A DNA stretch of 64,000 bases from assembly GCA_000156115.1 (NCBI GenBank), contig DS995276.1, forward strand, positions 2,898,178 to 2,962,177, in the 5' to 3' direction. This document shows positions 18,213-25,867 of the stretch, piece by piece. Both the position numbers and the translations under genes were made by a program. The notes beneath the pieces were generated by a model. That model saw only the letters and a program-made list of their open reading frames with translations, was not told the DNA's origin and did not search any database. The DNA comes from Rhodobacteraceae bacterium HTCC2083. Its GTDB lineage: Bacteria; Pseudomonadota; Alphaproteobacteria; Rhodobacterales; Rhodobacteraceae. How positions within the stretch are numbered: position 1 is the first letter of the stretch; each line of letters starts with the position of its first letter.

Positions 18213-19859
18213 TTGGCTGGCGTTACTTATTCATTTTACATTGGAACAGCACCTAGCAGTGCAACATTAGCCAACGCGCCATCGGACTTGGTAGCAACAG
18301 TGGGTGACGGTCAGGTGTCCATAGCCTTCACTGCGCCTACTGATGATGGTGGCGCTGCTATCACTGACTATGAGTACCAATTGGACAGTGGAAACTGGAC
18401 CAGTGCCGGTAAAACCACAACACCAGTGGTCATCACGGGCCTCACAAACGGTTCCGCGTATTCCATCAAGCTGCGTGCTGTGAACAGTGCAGGCAAAGGA
18501 GCTGAAAGTGCTGCTGTGTACAGTGCAACAGTAGCCAGCGCGCCATCGGACTTGGTAGCAACAGTGGGTAACGGTCAGGTATCCATCGCGTTCACTGCGC
18601 CGTCTAATACTGGCGGCGCTGATATCTCTGACTACGAGTATGAGCTAGACGATAGTGGTACTTGGACCAGTGCCGGTACTGCGGCAACACCAGTGGTCAT
18701 CACGGGTCTCACAAACGGTACCGCTTACTCCATCAAGCTACGTGCTGTGAATAGTATAGGCAACGGAGCTGAAAGTGCTGCTGTGAATGTGCTCCTTGGA
18801 TCCCCCGCCTCAGAGTTTGCAGCAAAGGAAGATGCAATCCGCTCGGTTATCACGAGTGATGCGCAACACTCCCTAAACAGCACCTTGGCAAGCAACATAC
18901 GTCTCACCCGTGACGCTCGCGAGCGGTTCTTGACGAGCCGCGCACAAATGCAATCGGAAGAGGCCGGCTTAGCCAGCCGCAATAATGAAGCCTTGGATGT
19001 CGATGGGATAGCCGTTGCTTCCGCTGACCAAATTGCGACGCAAGGCACGTTCTCCGCACAGACGGGTAACTTTGAAGGTACAAAGCGACGCCTTGTGTTT
19101 GGTGACTTTGACATACAGCGTGACGGGGACACAGGCTCTAACACAGCTACTATCAGTGGGAAGATCGCTTGGGAGCAGATGCTGTCTGAGCAAACGATGC
19201 TTGGATACTATCTGGGCGTTGAAGTGGGTCAATCCAATATTCGGGGGAGCTTCACTGGAACCCAGCGCAAGTATGGCGTCAGTATTGGTGGCTACTTCGT
19301 GCATGCCTTGCAGGAGAACCTATTCTTGGATGGCTTCGCGTCACTGGGTGCTGGTCGTAACAACTTGGAGATGGCAGACGACACGCTTGCTTTAACAAGT
19401 GACTACACAACTCAAACAGTGACACTTGGTGCAGCGGTCTCAGGCGTCATTGAACAGGCTGGCTATGACATTCTACCTGAGCTGAGCGTCGCCTACGGAA
19501 GAACCACTATTGGCAGAGTTGGCTTCACAGGTGTCGCCTACGGCCTGACGGATGACACCCTCTGCCTCGATGCTGGGAGCGTCTCTACAGCAACCATCAT
19601 GTTCCGTCCGGAGTTCCGAGTGTCTCTGGATGGGCAAAAGCCATCTGAAAGCCTCTCGACCCTCAGCTTCGCACCCCGCGTGATGTGTGAACGTGTCCAA
19701 GTGGCGAGCACGACAAACAACTGTGGTTTTGGCGCAGAGCTAGGTATCTCGTCCAGCACGCAAGATGGCCTGACGTCAGTAACCGCAGCGATCGTCGCTG
19801 ACCGTGTTGGCAACAGCACACGTAGCAGCCTGCAGCTCAACCTCGAGCACAAGTTCTAA
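18213..19859 (+). CDS. Fn3-repeat autotransporter barrel (probably 3' part of a broken gene)
   Basis: An open frame of up to 548 codons with no signal peptide. Residues about 20-110 and 110-197 are two near-identical fibronectin type III domains (APSDLVATVG...QVSIAFTAP, ITGLTNG). A helical linker follows (about 205-265), then an autotransporter beta-barrel (about 290-548) ending in the outer-membrane-type LNLEHKF with terminal Phe. Such barrels export surface passenger domains. The signal peptide is encoded upstream but is cut off by two stops and a G9-tract shift, so outer-membrane delivery is doubtful unless the tract or stops differ in other cells. The listed start (TTG) is arbitrary. Confidence 0.7.
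   Translation: MAGVTYSFYIGTAPSSATLANAPSDLVATVGDGQVSIAFTAPTDDGGAAITDYEYQLDSGNWTSAGKTTTPVVITGLTNGSAYSIKLRAVNSAGKGAESAAVYSATVASAPSDLVATVGNGQVSIAFTAPSNTGGADISDYEYELDDSGTWTSAGTAATPVVITGLTNGTAYSIKLRAVNSIGNGAESAAVNVLLGSPASEFAAKEDAIRSVITSDAQHSLNSTLASNIRLTRDARERFLTSRAQMQSEEAGLASRNNEALDVDGIAVASADQIATQGTFSAQTGNFEGTKRRLVFGDFDIQRDGDTGSNTATISGKIAWEQMLSEQTMLGYYLGVEVGQSNIRGSFTGTQRKYGVSIGGYFVHALQENLFLDGFASLGAGRNNLEMADDTLALTSDYTTQTVTLGAAVSGVIEQAGYDILPELSVAYGRTTIGRVGFTGVAYGLTDDTLCLDAGSVSTATIMFRPEFRVSLDGQKPSESLSTLSFAPRVMCERVQVASTTNNCGFGAELGISSSTQDGLTSVTAAIVADRVGNSTRSSLQLNLEHKF
18276..18790 (+). repeat. Two tandem 264-bp Fn3-encoding units
   Basis: GCGCCATCGGACTTGGTAGC at 18276 recurs at 18540, and similarity continues across the whole 88-codon unit. 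High DNA identity indicates a recent tandem duplication of one fibronectin type III module inside the surface protein. Confidence 0.85.
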
Positions 19860-19929
19860 GCAGAGCGATCAAAAGTACAAAGCAAGGAGCGGTCTTTGGC
19901 TGCGCCTTTGCATTGTCCCGTGAATTGAT

Positions 19930-20215
19930 GAATGCCCAACAAGTTACGAGCAAGGGCAGGGCGCTGCGAGCTGCGAGCCTACCGCCTTATCTCCCCCTCC
20001 GGACAACTGGACACCCCTTTAGGGGGATGCCCGTGTCCGTCCGTCTGCATGGGGCGCTGACACGAGTCAGACATGTCAGCTAGGTGGGCTGGGCGTTTGG
20101 TTAAAATCCATTGGTCCCGAAGAGCTAGCTCTACGTTAATAGGGATGGGTTTATCTGCTCCCTGATTAGTCTCTAGGGCTGGGTGCGGGGTGATCAGCCA
20201 TCGGGTGGGGTAGGG
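19930..20215. repeat. Dispersed repeat A, copy 1
   Basis: About 285 bases resemble 43815-44093 in the same orientation. Shared blocks include CCGGACAACTGGAC, GACATGTC/AACATGTC and the nearly invariant TTTATCTGCTCCCTGATTAG followed by TCTCTAGGGCTG and ATCAGCCATCGG. No protein is recognisable. Several short inverted repeats suggest a structured RNA or the end of a mobile element. The remaining gap 19860-20377 otherwise holds nothing I can identify. Confidence 0.7.
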
Positions 20216-20377
20216 ATGATTGATACTCCCAACCTCTTCCACTGGCCTATGTTCCCTCGTGTCACGGAAGATGACCCTCTCGCCCAGCTTCGTTTGTTGC
20301 CTTCCCTTGATGTACATGCGACGTTTATTGATCCCATAAGAAGCATGGGCCATACGATAACTAGGGATTATTTTAAG

Positions 20378-20788
20378 ATGAAAAGAACCCTTACAGCACT
20401 GACCGTAGCAGCAACCATGTTTGCCAGCAGCGCATCGGCTTTTGAGCCTGATGACTTACAGAAGTTGAAGGATACGGGTAATTGCGAAAGGTGTGATCTG
20501 ATGGGTGCTGATCTGAGTGGTGCTTTTCTGTATAGTGCTAATCTGTTTATGGCTAATCTGTTTATGGCTAATCTGAATGGTGCTAATCTGAATGGTGCTA
20601 ATCTGGAGGGTTCTAGCCTGGAGGGTGCGGAGCTGTTGGGTGCTAATCTCGATAGTGCTGATCTGAGGAATGCTGATCTGTATGGCGCTAATCTGAAGGG
20701 AGCTCATCTGAGTGGGGCTGATATGAACGGCGCAATCCTCTGCAACACCATCATGCCAGACAATTCAGTGATCTACAGCGGTTGCTGA
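20378..20788 (+). CDS. Exported pentapeptide-repeat protein
   Basis: A 136-residue protein with signal peptide (MKRTLTALTVAATMFASSAS-AF), then a Cys pair (NCERCDLMG) and about 16 A(D/N)LxX pentapeptides (ADLSG, ANLFM, ANLNG, ADLRN, ANLKG) forming a right-handed quadrilateral beta helix, ending in SGC. AAGATG context and the signal peptide favour the ATG at 20378 over longer frames. The NCERC motif before the repeats is typical of many secreted alphaproteobacterial members. The function is unknown. Confidence 0.82.
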   Translation: MKRTLTALTVAATMFASSASAFEPDDLQKLKDTGNCERCDLMGADLSGAFLYSANLFMANLFMANLNGANLNGANLEGSSLEGAELLGANLDSADLRNADLYGANLKGAHLSGADMNGAILCNTIMPDNSVIYSGC

Positions 20789-20837
20789 TTGGTGGGAACT
20801 ATGTCTCTCTATGAAGAACACCTTTGGCTACTAAGGA

Positions 20838-21118
20838 TTAAATAGATATCCGTTGTAGGTACTCAGCGAGTTTAGGCATACTGTAGCCTTTGCCGTAGTT
20901 GGTTCCTACGCCTCCCACACTCGACCCCCACCAGCTTGATCTATGGCTTCTAGAAGTACGTCAGAGTCTCTCAGGCGGTCCCTAGAGCTGTGTCTTAGGC
21001 AGTAGGTGATCTTACCATCGAAGGACTTCTTTAGGTGCTTACAAAGCGTAGCTGATGCCCCTGTATTGTTAAAGTAGCCATAGGAAGCATAGCGAGGGAA
21101 TAGGTAAAGGGTTCGTAG
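20838..21118 (-). pseudogene. C-terminal remnant of a tyrosine recombinase (integrase)
   Basis: Minus-strand translation gives LFPRYASYGYFNNTGASA...KKSFDGKITYCLRHSSRDRLRDSDV, the conserved box with His-x-x-Arg of phage-type integrases. A one-base frame change near 20925-20935 then leads to VGTNYGKGYSMPKLAEYL, containing the catalytic-Tyr region (GKGYSM). The N-terminal half is missing. This is a dead integrase from an old genomic island and marks an island edge. Confidence 0.75.
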
Positions 21119-21304
21119 TAATGAATTGATCGCGTAGGCGACTATTAAGCCAAGTCTTGATCAAGCTACGAGCTAGGGTAGGGCGTTTGGTGTGAAGGAT
21201 TTGGTACTAAATATTTTACAATTATGGTACTAGTCTACTTTGAATTTATTAAATATATCGTTTATAATCAATTATTTAGATGTACACCATAGTATCGAGT
21301 GAGT

Positions 21305-21497
21305 CCGTATGGGGGCACCACTTAATCCTGAAATTTCTTTGTTAAAAATAATATGAGACTTTCGTAGATATTTTTATCCACCCTTTGTCTGTCGAGCTTA
21401 AGTATGATGTTTGATTTGGGCTAAAGTATGCCAAGCGCGCCTGCGCACGCGGGGCTGTGTGTTGTTGGCGTGAGCCTGCGCCCTCGAAGTGGTCTGC
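21305..21497 (+). repeat. Dispersed repeat B, copy 1 (IS-end-like)
   Basis: Starts at TGGGGGCACCACTTAATCCT and matches 43580-43789 in direct orientation and 57930-58040 in inverted orientation. Shared blocks: CTGAAATT, ATTTTTATCCACC, GTATGATGTTTGATTTGGGC. It runs into a transposase tail, so it probably derives from an internally deleted IS. Nothing else was recognised between 21119 and 21305. Confidence 0.7.
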
Positions 21498-21679
21498 CTG
21501 ATGAACTCGAAGCCTTTGTCGATCATTACAATCATCAACGCTACCACGAGAGCCTGAGCAACGTCACACCTGCTGACGTTTACTTCGGCCGCGATAAAGC
21601 CATTCTCAGAGGAAGGGGAAAGATCAAGAAAAAGACGATCAGACAACGCCACTTGCAACAGCAAAAACAAGCCGCATAA
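21485..21679 (+). pseudogene. C-terminal fragment of an IS3-type transposase
   Basis: The frame reads ELEAFVDHYNHQRYHESLSNVTPADVYFGRDKAIL, the C terminus of the IS3-family integrase-core transposase, followed by a basic tail ending at 21679. All upstream catalytic DDE sequence is absent, replaced by repeat B. The fragment is inactive. It lies at the edge of the catabolic island that starts with the GntR gene; 21680-21820 holds nothing recognisable. Confidence 0.85.
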
Positions 21680-21820
21680 TAAATCACACAGACGAAATAG
21701 AGCTTCCAATGCTCAAGTCGCTACGACGTCCAGCTTTACATGACGAGGGACAAAACGAATAATCTTCTTAAGAGTTGATCCGCTACTAAACGGTAACGTA
21801 TGAACGTCTGACGTATCTCG

Positions 21821-22606
21821 TCATGACGTTTTTTCTTGAATCTTCGTGTCGTGCTCGGGGCGTAGAACGCTAATACCGGAATAACCGATCAAATCTTTGA
21901 TCGTGAGCTCCTCATTGCGTTTCTCAAAGACCTTGATGTACTCAATCATCGTGTTCGAATGTTCCCGCATCACGCCTTCTGCGCGGACCGCGTCCCCGCT
22001 TTGAATGGCCTCAAAGATCACCTTGTGCTGGGAATTTCCAAGTTGAAGGCGGAAATTGCTCCGCTCCTTACCTTCTTTGGTAGAAAGAACTTGTCGATCA
22101 AACACCATTGCGCCGACCTCTAGCATTGGCAGGTGACTGATGCGGCTACACGTAAATCCGATAAAGTCATTGCCACAGCAGTCTAAAATTGTTTTGTGAA
22201 GCACGGCGTTTTGCTTTTGCATTGCGCGTATGGACACATCATCCATGGTGCCCGCAGACACAAGGCGGTCTATTTCATCAATTGCGGCTTCCAGAATCGG
22301 GAGTGTGTTGTGCCGCCCAGGCGATTGCGCCATCAGCCGTGCTGCTAGGCTCTCAAGATGGCCGCGCACTTGAACGGCTTGAAGCACGTCGTTTACTTTC
22401 GGGGCATTCACAAAGTACCCGCGGCCTTCGCTACGTCTTATCAGACCTTCATGCTCTAACATGCGCAAAGCAAGACGGACGGGTGTGCGCGACACATTGT
22501 GCGTATCGCACAAACGTGCCTCAGAAATGCGTTCTTCTTCACCATAGTTGCCCAGTACGATGTCATGTCGAATGCGTGCGGCGAGTTCTGTATCGATAGA
22601 TTCCAT
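21821..22606 (-). CDS. GntR-family regulator with FCD domain (proposed master of the island)
   Basis: An FCD-GntR regulator of 261 residues. The winged helix is in EERISEARLCDTHNVSRTPVRLALRMLEHEGLI and the FCD helical domain spans about residues 80-225. The longer frame to 22660 would translate through a perfect TTTGGGATCCCAAA palindrome and has 18 extra residues unlike the family, so the ATG at 22606 is preferred. It is divergent from the aldehyde dehydrogenase operon. The same palindrome occurs eight times in three promoter regions of the island, which makes this protein the best candidate to bind it. The ligand is unknown. Confidence 0.9.
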   Translation of the reverse strand: MESIDTELAARIRHDIVLGNYGEEERISEARLCDTHNVSRTPVRLALRMLEHEGLIRRSEGRGYFVNAPKVNDVLQAVQVRGHLESLAARLMAQSPGRHNTLPILEAAIDEIDRLVSAGTMDDVSIRAMQKQNAVLHKTILDCCGNDFIGFTCSRISHLPMLEVGAMVFDRQVLSTKEGKERSNFRLQLGNSQHKVIFEAIQSGDAVRAEGVMREHSNTMIEYIKVFEKRNEELTIKDLIGYSGISVLRPEHDTKIQEKTS

Positions 22607-22622
22607 AAGTCCATTCAGCTTG

Positions 22623-22636
22623 TTTGGGATCCCAAA
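22623..22636. promoter_or_regulatory. Operator candidate 1, perfect TTTGGGATCCCAAA
   Basis: A perfect 14-bp palindrome 16 bases upstream of the regulator start codon. It fits autoregulation. Confidence 0.75.
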
Positions 22637-22684
22637 GTCAAGTTTTCGACTTAAAAGCAAACACGCTTCGAAGATTCCACTTGA

Positions 22685-22698
22685 TTTGGGATCCTTAA
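22685..22698. promoter_or_regulatory. Operator candidate 2 (TTTGGGATCCTTAA)
   Basis: Matches 12 of 14 positions of the palindrome and lies 62 bases from site 1 in the regulator/aldehyde dehydrogenase intergenic region. Confidence 0.7.
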
Positions 22699-22757
22699 TG
22701 GTCGTTATATAGTCTTAAATTGGTAGAATCTAGCGCGATGCGGAGGTGCGGGCTGTT

Positions 22758-22771
22758 TTTGGGATCCTAAA
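22758..22771. promoter_or_regulatory. Operator candidate 3 (TTTGGGATCCTAAA)
   Basis: Matches 13 of 14 positions and lies 56 bases before the aldehyde dehydrogenase start, probably within or next to its promoter. Confidence 0.72.
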
Positions 22772-22827
22772 GGGAACTCGAAGCACAGCACAAGCGGTTT
22801 GCGACGCATGATAAAAGGAGCCTTTCC

Positions 22828-24264
22828 ATGGATGGTGGGACACACATTAGATCCCTGAAGCATTTTATTGCTGGCAAGTGGGTTAGCGCAACCAGCGGCG
22901 CGACATTTGAAGTACTGAACCCTCTTGACGATAGTCCTTACGCATATGCTGCGAAAGGTTCAGGTAACGATGTTCGCCAAGCAGTTGCGGCGGCAAAGGC
23001 TGCCTTCACATCTTTCAAAGAAACAACCCCAACAGAGCGCGAACGCTGGCTCTTGCGCGTTGCGGAGATTATGGAAGTGCGTCAGAAAGATCTGGTGGAT
23101 TGCTTGATCGATGAAATCGGCTCGCCCGTGCAAAAGGCGATGTTCGAATTTACAAAGGGCCTGACGATGATCCGTGCCGCCGCCGGCATGTGCCGCAACG
23201 TGCGTGGTGAGACGATCCCCTCTGATCGCCCTGGCACGTTTTCCATGTCGATCCGCGAACCGCTTGGGGTAGTTGCAGTGATCACGCCGTTCAACGTGCC
23301 TTTAATCAAGACGACGCGTTTGGTCGCGAATGCTTTGGCGGTAGGGAACACGGTTGTGCATTTGCCATCTGAAATGGCGCCGCATCTTAGCTTGATCTTT
23401 GCGGAGATTGTCGCAGAGGCTGGCATTCCAGAGGGTGTTTATAACGTCGTGACAGGGATGGGTGCTGAGATCGGTGATGATCTGACCAGCCACAAGGACA
23501 TCGATTTCGTCACCTTCACAGGCTCTACCGTTGTGGGTCAGCATATCAACGAGATTTGTGCGAAGAACAAAACGCCGAACACGTTGGAACTTGGCGGCAA
23601 AAGCCCGACGATTGTCCTCGCCGATGCGGACCTTGATAAGGTCATGCCGCTTGCCGCGCGCTCGGTCTTTATGTTCGCGGGACAAGCCTGCATCGCGTCC
23701 AGCCGTTTCTACGTGGAGCGACCTTTGTACGATGAGTTCGTCAAGCAGTTCTCGTTCATCATTGGAAAGCTCGGCATGGGCGATTTACGCGATCCAAATA
23801 CTGTCATCGCGCCCGCCATTTCGCCACGTCAGCGTGAACGCATCAAGAGCCACATCGACGATGCGCGCGCCAAAGGAGCCAATGTGATCGGCGGCGAATG
23901 GGAGGGCAATCGCTGCCAGCCGACCTTGCTGACTGATGTTTCCGAGGACATGGCAGTTTGCCGAACGGAGACCTTTGGGCCTGTCACCGCGATCTACCCG
24001 ATTGATAGCTATGAAGAGGGTTTGGAAAAGGCGAACGACACCGAATACGGCCTGTCTTCCGCGATCTTTACGAAAGACATCGACAAAGCCTTTCACTTCG
24101 CGCGCAATTCTAATGCGGGCATGTGCCACATCAATGGCCCAACCATCCATGACGAAGCGCACGTGCCGTTCGGCGGCAATGGGGAAAGCGGGGTAGGCCG
24201 CGAAGGCACAGACGCGGATATGGAAGCGATGACAGAACTGAAATGGGTTACGGTGCAGCTATGA
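22828..24264 (+). CDS. Aldehyde dehydrogenase of the organosulfate island
   Basis: A 478-residue NAD(P)-dependent aldehyde dehydrogenase. Catalytic Glu is in ELGGKSPT and Cys in FAGQACIASS; VVAVITPFNVP, FTGSTVVGQ and the C-terminal PFGGNGESGVGREG are also present. AAAGGAG precedes the start. It resembles the benzaldehyde/vanillin/salicylaldehyde-like branch (FMFAGQACI), so an aromatic aldehyde is plausible but not shown. It is the first gene of a plus-strand operon controlled by the GGGATCC operators and overlaps the following GST by four bases. Confidence 0.92.
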   Translation: MDGGTHIRSLKHFIAGKWVSATSGATFEVLNPLDDSPYAYAAKGSGNDVRQAVAAAKAAFTSFKETTPTERERWLLRVAEIMEVRQKDLVDCLIDEIGSPVQKAMFEFTKGLTMIRAAAGMCRNVRGETIPSDRPGTFSMSIREPLGVVAVITPFNVPLIKTTRLVANALAVGNTVVHLPSEMAPHLSLIFAEIVAEAGIPEGVYNVVTGMGAEIGDDLTSHKDIDFVTFTGSTVVGQHINEICAKNKTPNTLELGGKSPTIVLADADLDKVMPLAARSVFMFAGQACIASSRFYVERPLYDEFVKQFSFIIGKLGMGDLRDPNTVIAPAISPRQRERIKSHIDDARAKGANVIGGEWEGNRCQPTLLTDVSEDMAVCRTETFGPVTAIYPIDSYEEGLEKANDTEYGLSSAIFTKDIDKAFHFARNSNAGMCHINGPTIHDEAHVPFGGNGESGVGREGTDADMEAMTELKWVTVQL

Positions 24265-25079
24265 CGTTTACACTTTATCATCACGGGTCTTCCGTTTGCG
24301 CCGCTAAAGTCCGCTTCGCGATGGCGGAAAAGGGCATGGATTGGGAAGGCGTCTACATTGACATTCTTGCAGGCGAGCAATTCGAGCCTGAGTATCAAAA
24401 GATCAACCCGAAGTCCGTTGTTCCGACGCTCGTGCATAATGATCTAGTGATCCCTGATAGCACTGTGATTGTGGAATATCTCGATCAAATTGCGCCTGAA
24501 ACCTCGGTGCATCCTACCGATCCTTATCTACGTGCCCAAGTTCGCTATTGGACCAAGGCGGTGGATGAAGATCTGCACCCTGCATGTGGTGCGGTGACCT
24601 TTCTCTGCTCGCATCGCCACACGGTTTTGCGAAAACTTGGCAAAGAGGGCACTGAGAGGTTTCTCGCTTCTACGCCGGAGTTTTCTGTCACGTCTGATTG
24701 GAAGAGCTTCAAAGACGCAATCATTCGTCATGGCTTTGATGCGCCCGGGGCGGTGGAGAAGGTCAAGCTCTACGACAGTTATCTCTACAAGATGGAAAAG
24801 GCGCTGGAGGGCAACGATTGGCTTGTTGGCAACACGTTTACCATCGCGGATATCGCGCTCACGCCTTACGTCAATCGTCTCGCGATGATGTCGATGCGCG
24901 GCATGTGGGAGGGCGGTCGCTTGCCTAATGTCGAGCGCTGGTTCAACGCCATTGAAGCGCGCGAGCATTTCAAGCCATGCTTCATTGATTGGGTGCCGGA
25001 AGATCTGACCAATGATCTGCGCGAAAACGGGATCAAGAGCTGGCCAGAAGTCGCCGCTATCCTTGAGATCGAGATTTAA
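24261..25079 (+). CDS. Glutathione S-transferase family protein (LigF-like layout)
   Basis: A 272-residue GST starting in an ATGA overlap with the aldehyde dehydrogenase. The thioredoxin-like N domain (MTFTLYHHGSSVCAAKVRFAMAEKG; INPKSVVPTL; IPDSTVIVEYLD) is followed by an all-helical C domain with a long insert (about residues 105-165) and the N-capping region GNTFTIADIALTPY. The segment RAQVRYWTKAVDEDLHPACG is similar in layout to LigF-type beta-etherases, which cleave aryl ethers with glutathione. A thiol-dependent ether cleavage or dehalogenation/isomerisation step is possible. Confidence 0.85.
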   Translation: MTFTLYHHGSSVCAAKVRFAMAEKGMDWEGVYIDILAGEQFEPEYQKINPKSVVPTLVHNDLVIPDSTVIVEYLDQIAPETSVHPTDPYLRAQVRYWTKAVDEDLHPACGAVTFLCSHRHTVLRKLGKEGTERFLASTPEFSVTSDWKSFKDAIIRHGFDAPGAVEKVKLYDSYLYKMEKALEGNDWLVGNTFTIADIALTPYVNRLAMMSMRGMWEGGRLPNVERWFNAIEAREHFKPCFIDWVPEDLTNDLRENGIKSWPEVAAILEIEI

Positions 25080-25103
25080 GAATAAAGTTAAGGGAGAAGA
25101 GAC

Positions 25104-25862
25104 ATGGGTCGTTTAGACGGAAAAACCGCAGTCGTCACTGGTGCCGCGCGTGGTATTGGCGCGGAATATTCAAAGAAATTGGCCTCTGAGGGTGCTAATG
25201 TTATCGTAACAGATATTCTGGATCCTGCAGAAGTCGTGGCCGAAATTAATGCCGCGACAGGTGGTAAAGCACTTGGCATGGTTGTTGATGTGACGTCTGA
25301 TGATGATCTGAACGCGATGGTAACAAAAGCCGAAAGCGAATTTGGTGCACTTAATATCGTCGTCAACAATGCGGGTCTGTTTGCGAACCTAGAACTCAAG
25401 CCGTTCTTTCAGATTGACAATGATGAATTTGATAAGGTCATGACGGTCAACACGCGCTCTATTCACCAATCAACCAAAGCCGCGCTGCCTGCTTTGATGC
25501 GCGCGGGTGGTGGTAAGATCGTCAACATCGCTTCCGGCACATTCTACTATGGCCCTCCCGGTCTGTCACATTACACTGCCTCCAAGGCGGCTGTGATTGG
25601 TCTGACGCGCGGTCATGCGCGCGAGCTGGGTGACAAAAACATTCAGATCAATGCGATTGCTGTTGGCTTGACCGAAAGCAGCTCTATTCGCGACGAAGAC
25701 AAATGGGACCGCGCACGTGCACCCACAGTCGATTCCCGCTCGATCAAGCGCGAAATGGTGCCCGAAGATTTGCTTGGAACGCTTATGTTCCTGTGTACGT
25801 CTGACAGCGATTTTATCACGGGCCAGACGATCAACGTCGATGGCGGCAAGGTGAACCTGTAA
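25104..25862 (+). CDS. Short-chain dehydrogenase/reductase
   Basis: A 252-residue classical SDR: cofactor loop TGAARGIG, NNAG, Ser in NIASG, catalytic YTASK, and C-terminal GQTINVDGG. AGGGAGAAGAG precedes the start. It probably oxidises an alcohol intermediate to feed the aldehyde dehydrogenase, or acts as a dihydrodiol/hydroxyacyl-type dehydrogenase. The sulfatase gene starts five bases downstream without its own strong ribosome site, suggesting coupling. Confidence 0.9.
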   Translation: MGRLDGKTAVVTGAARGIGAEYSKKLASEGANVIVTDILDPAEVVAEINAATGGKALGMVVDVTSDDDLNAMVTKAESEFGALNIVVNNAGLFANLELKPFFQIDNDEFDKVMTVNTRSIHQSTKAALPALMRAGGGKIVNIASGTFYYGPPGLSHYTASKAAVIGLTRGHARELGDKNIQINAIAVGLTESSSIRDEDKWDRARAPTVDSRSIKREMVPEDLLGTLMFLCTSDSDFITGQTINVDGGKVNL

Positions 25863-25867
25863 AAACC

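Noticed and set aside
20456-20707. 83-codon minus-strand ORF with regular QIS repeats
   Set aside because: Mirror of the 15-nt repeats of the pentapeptide gene; no ribosome site.
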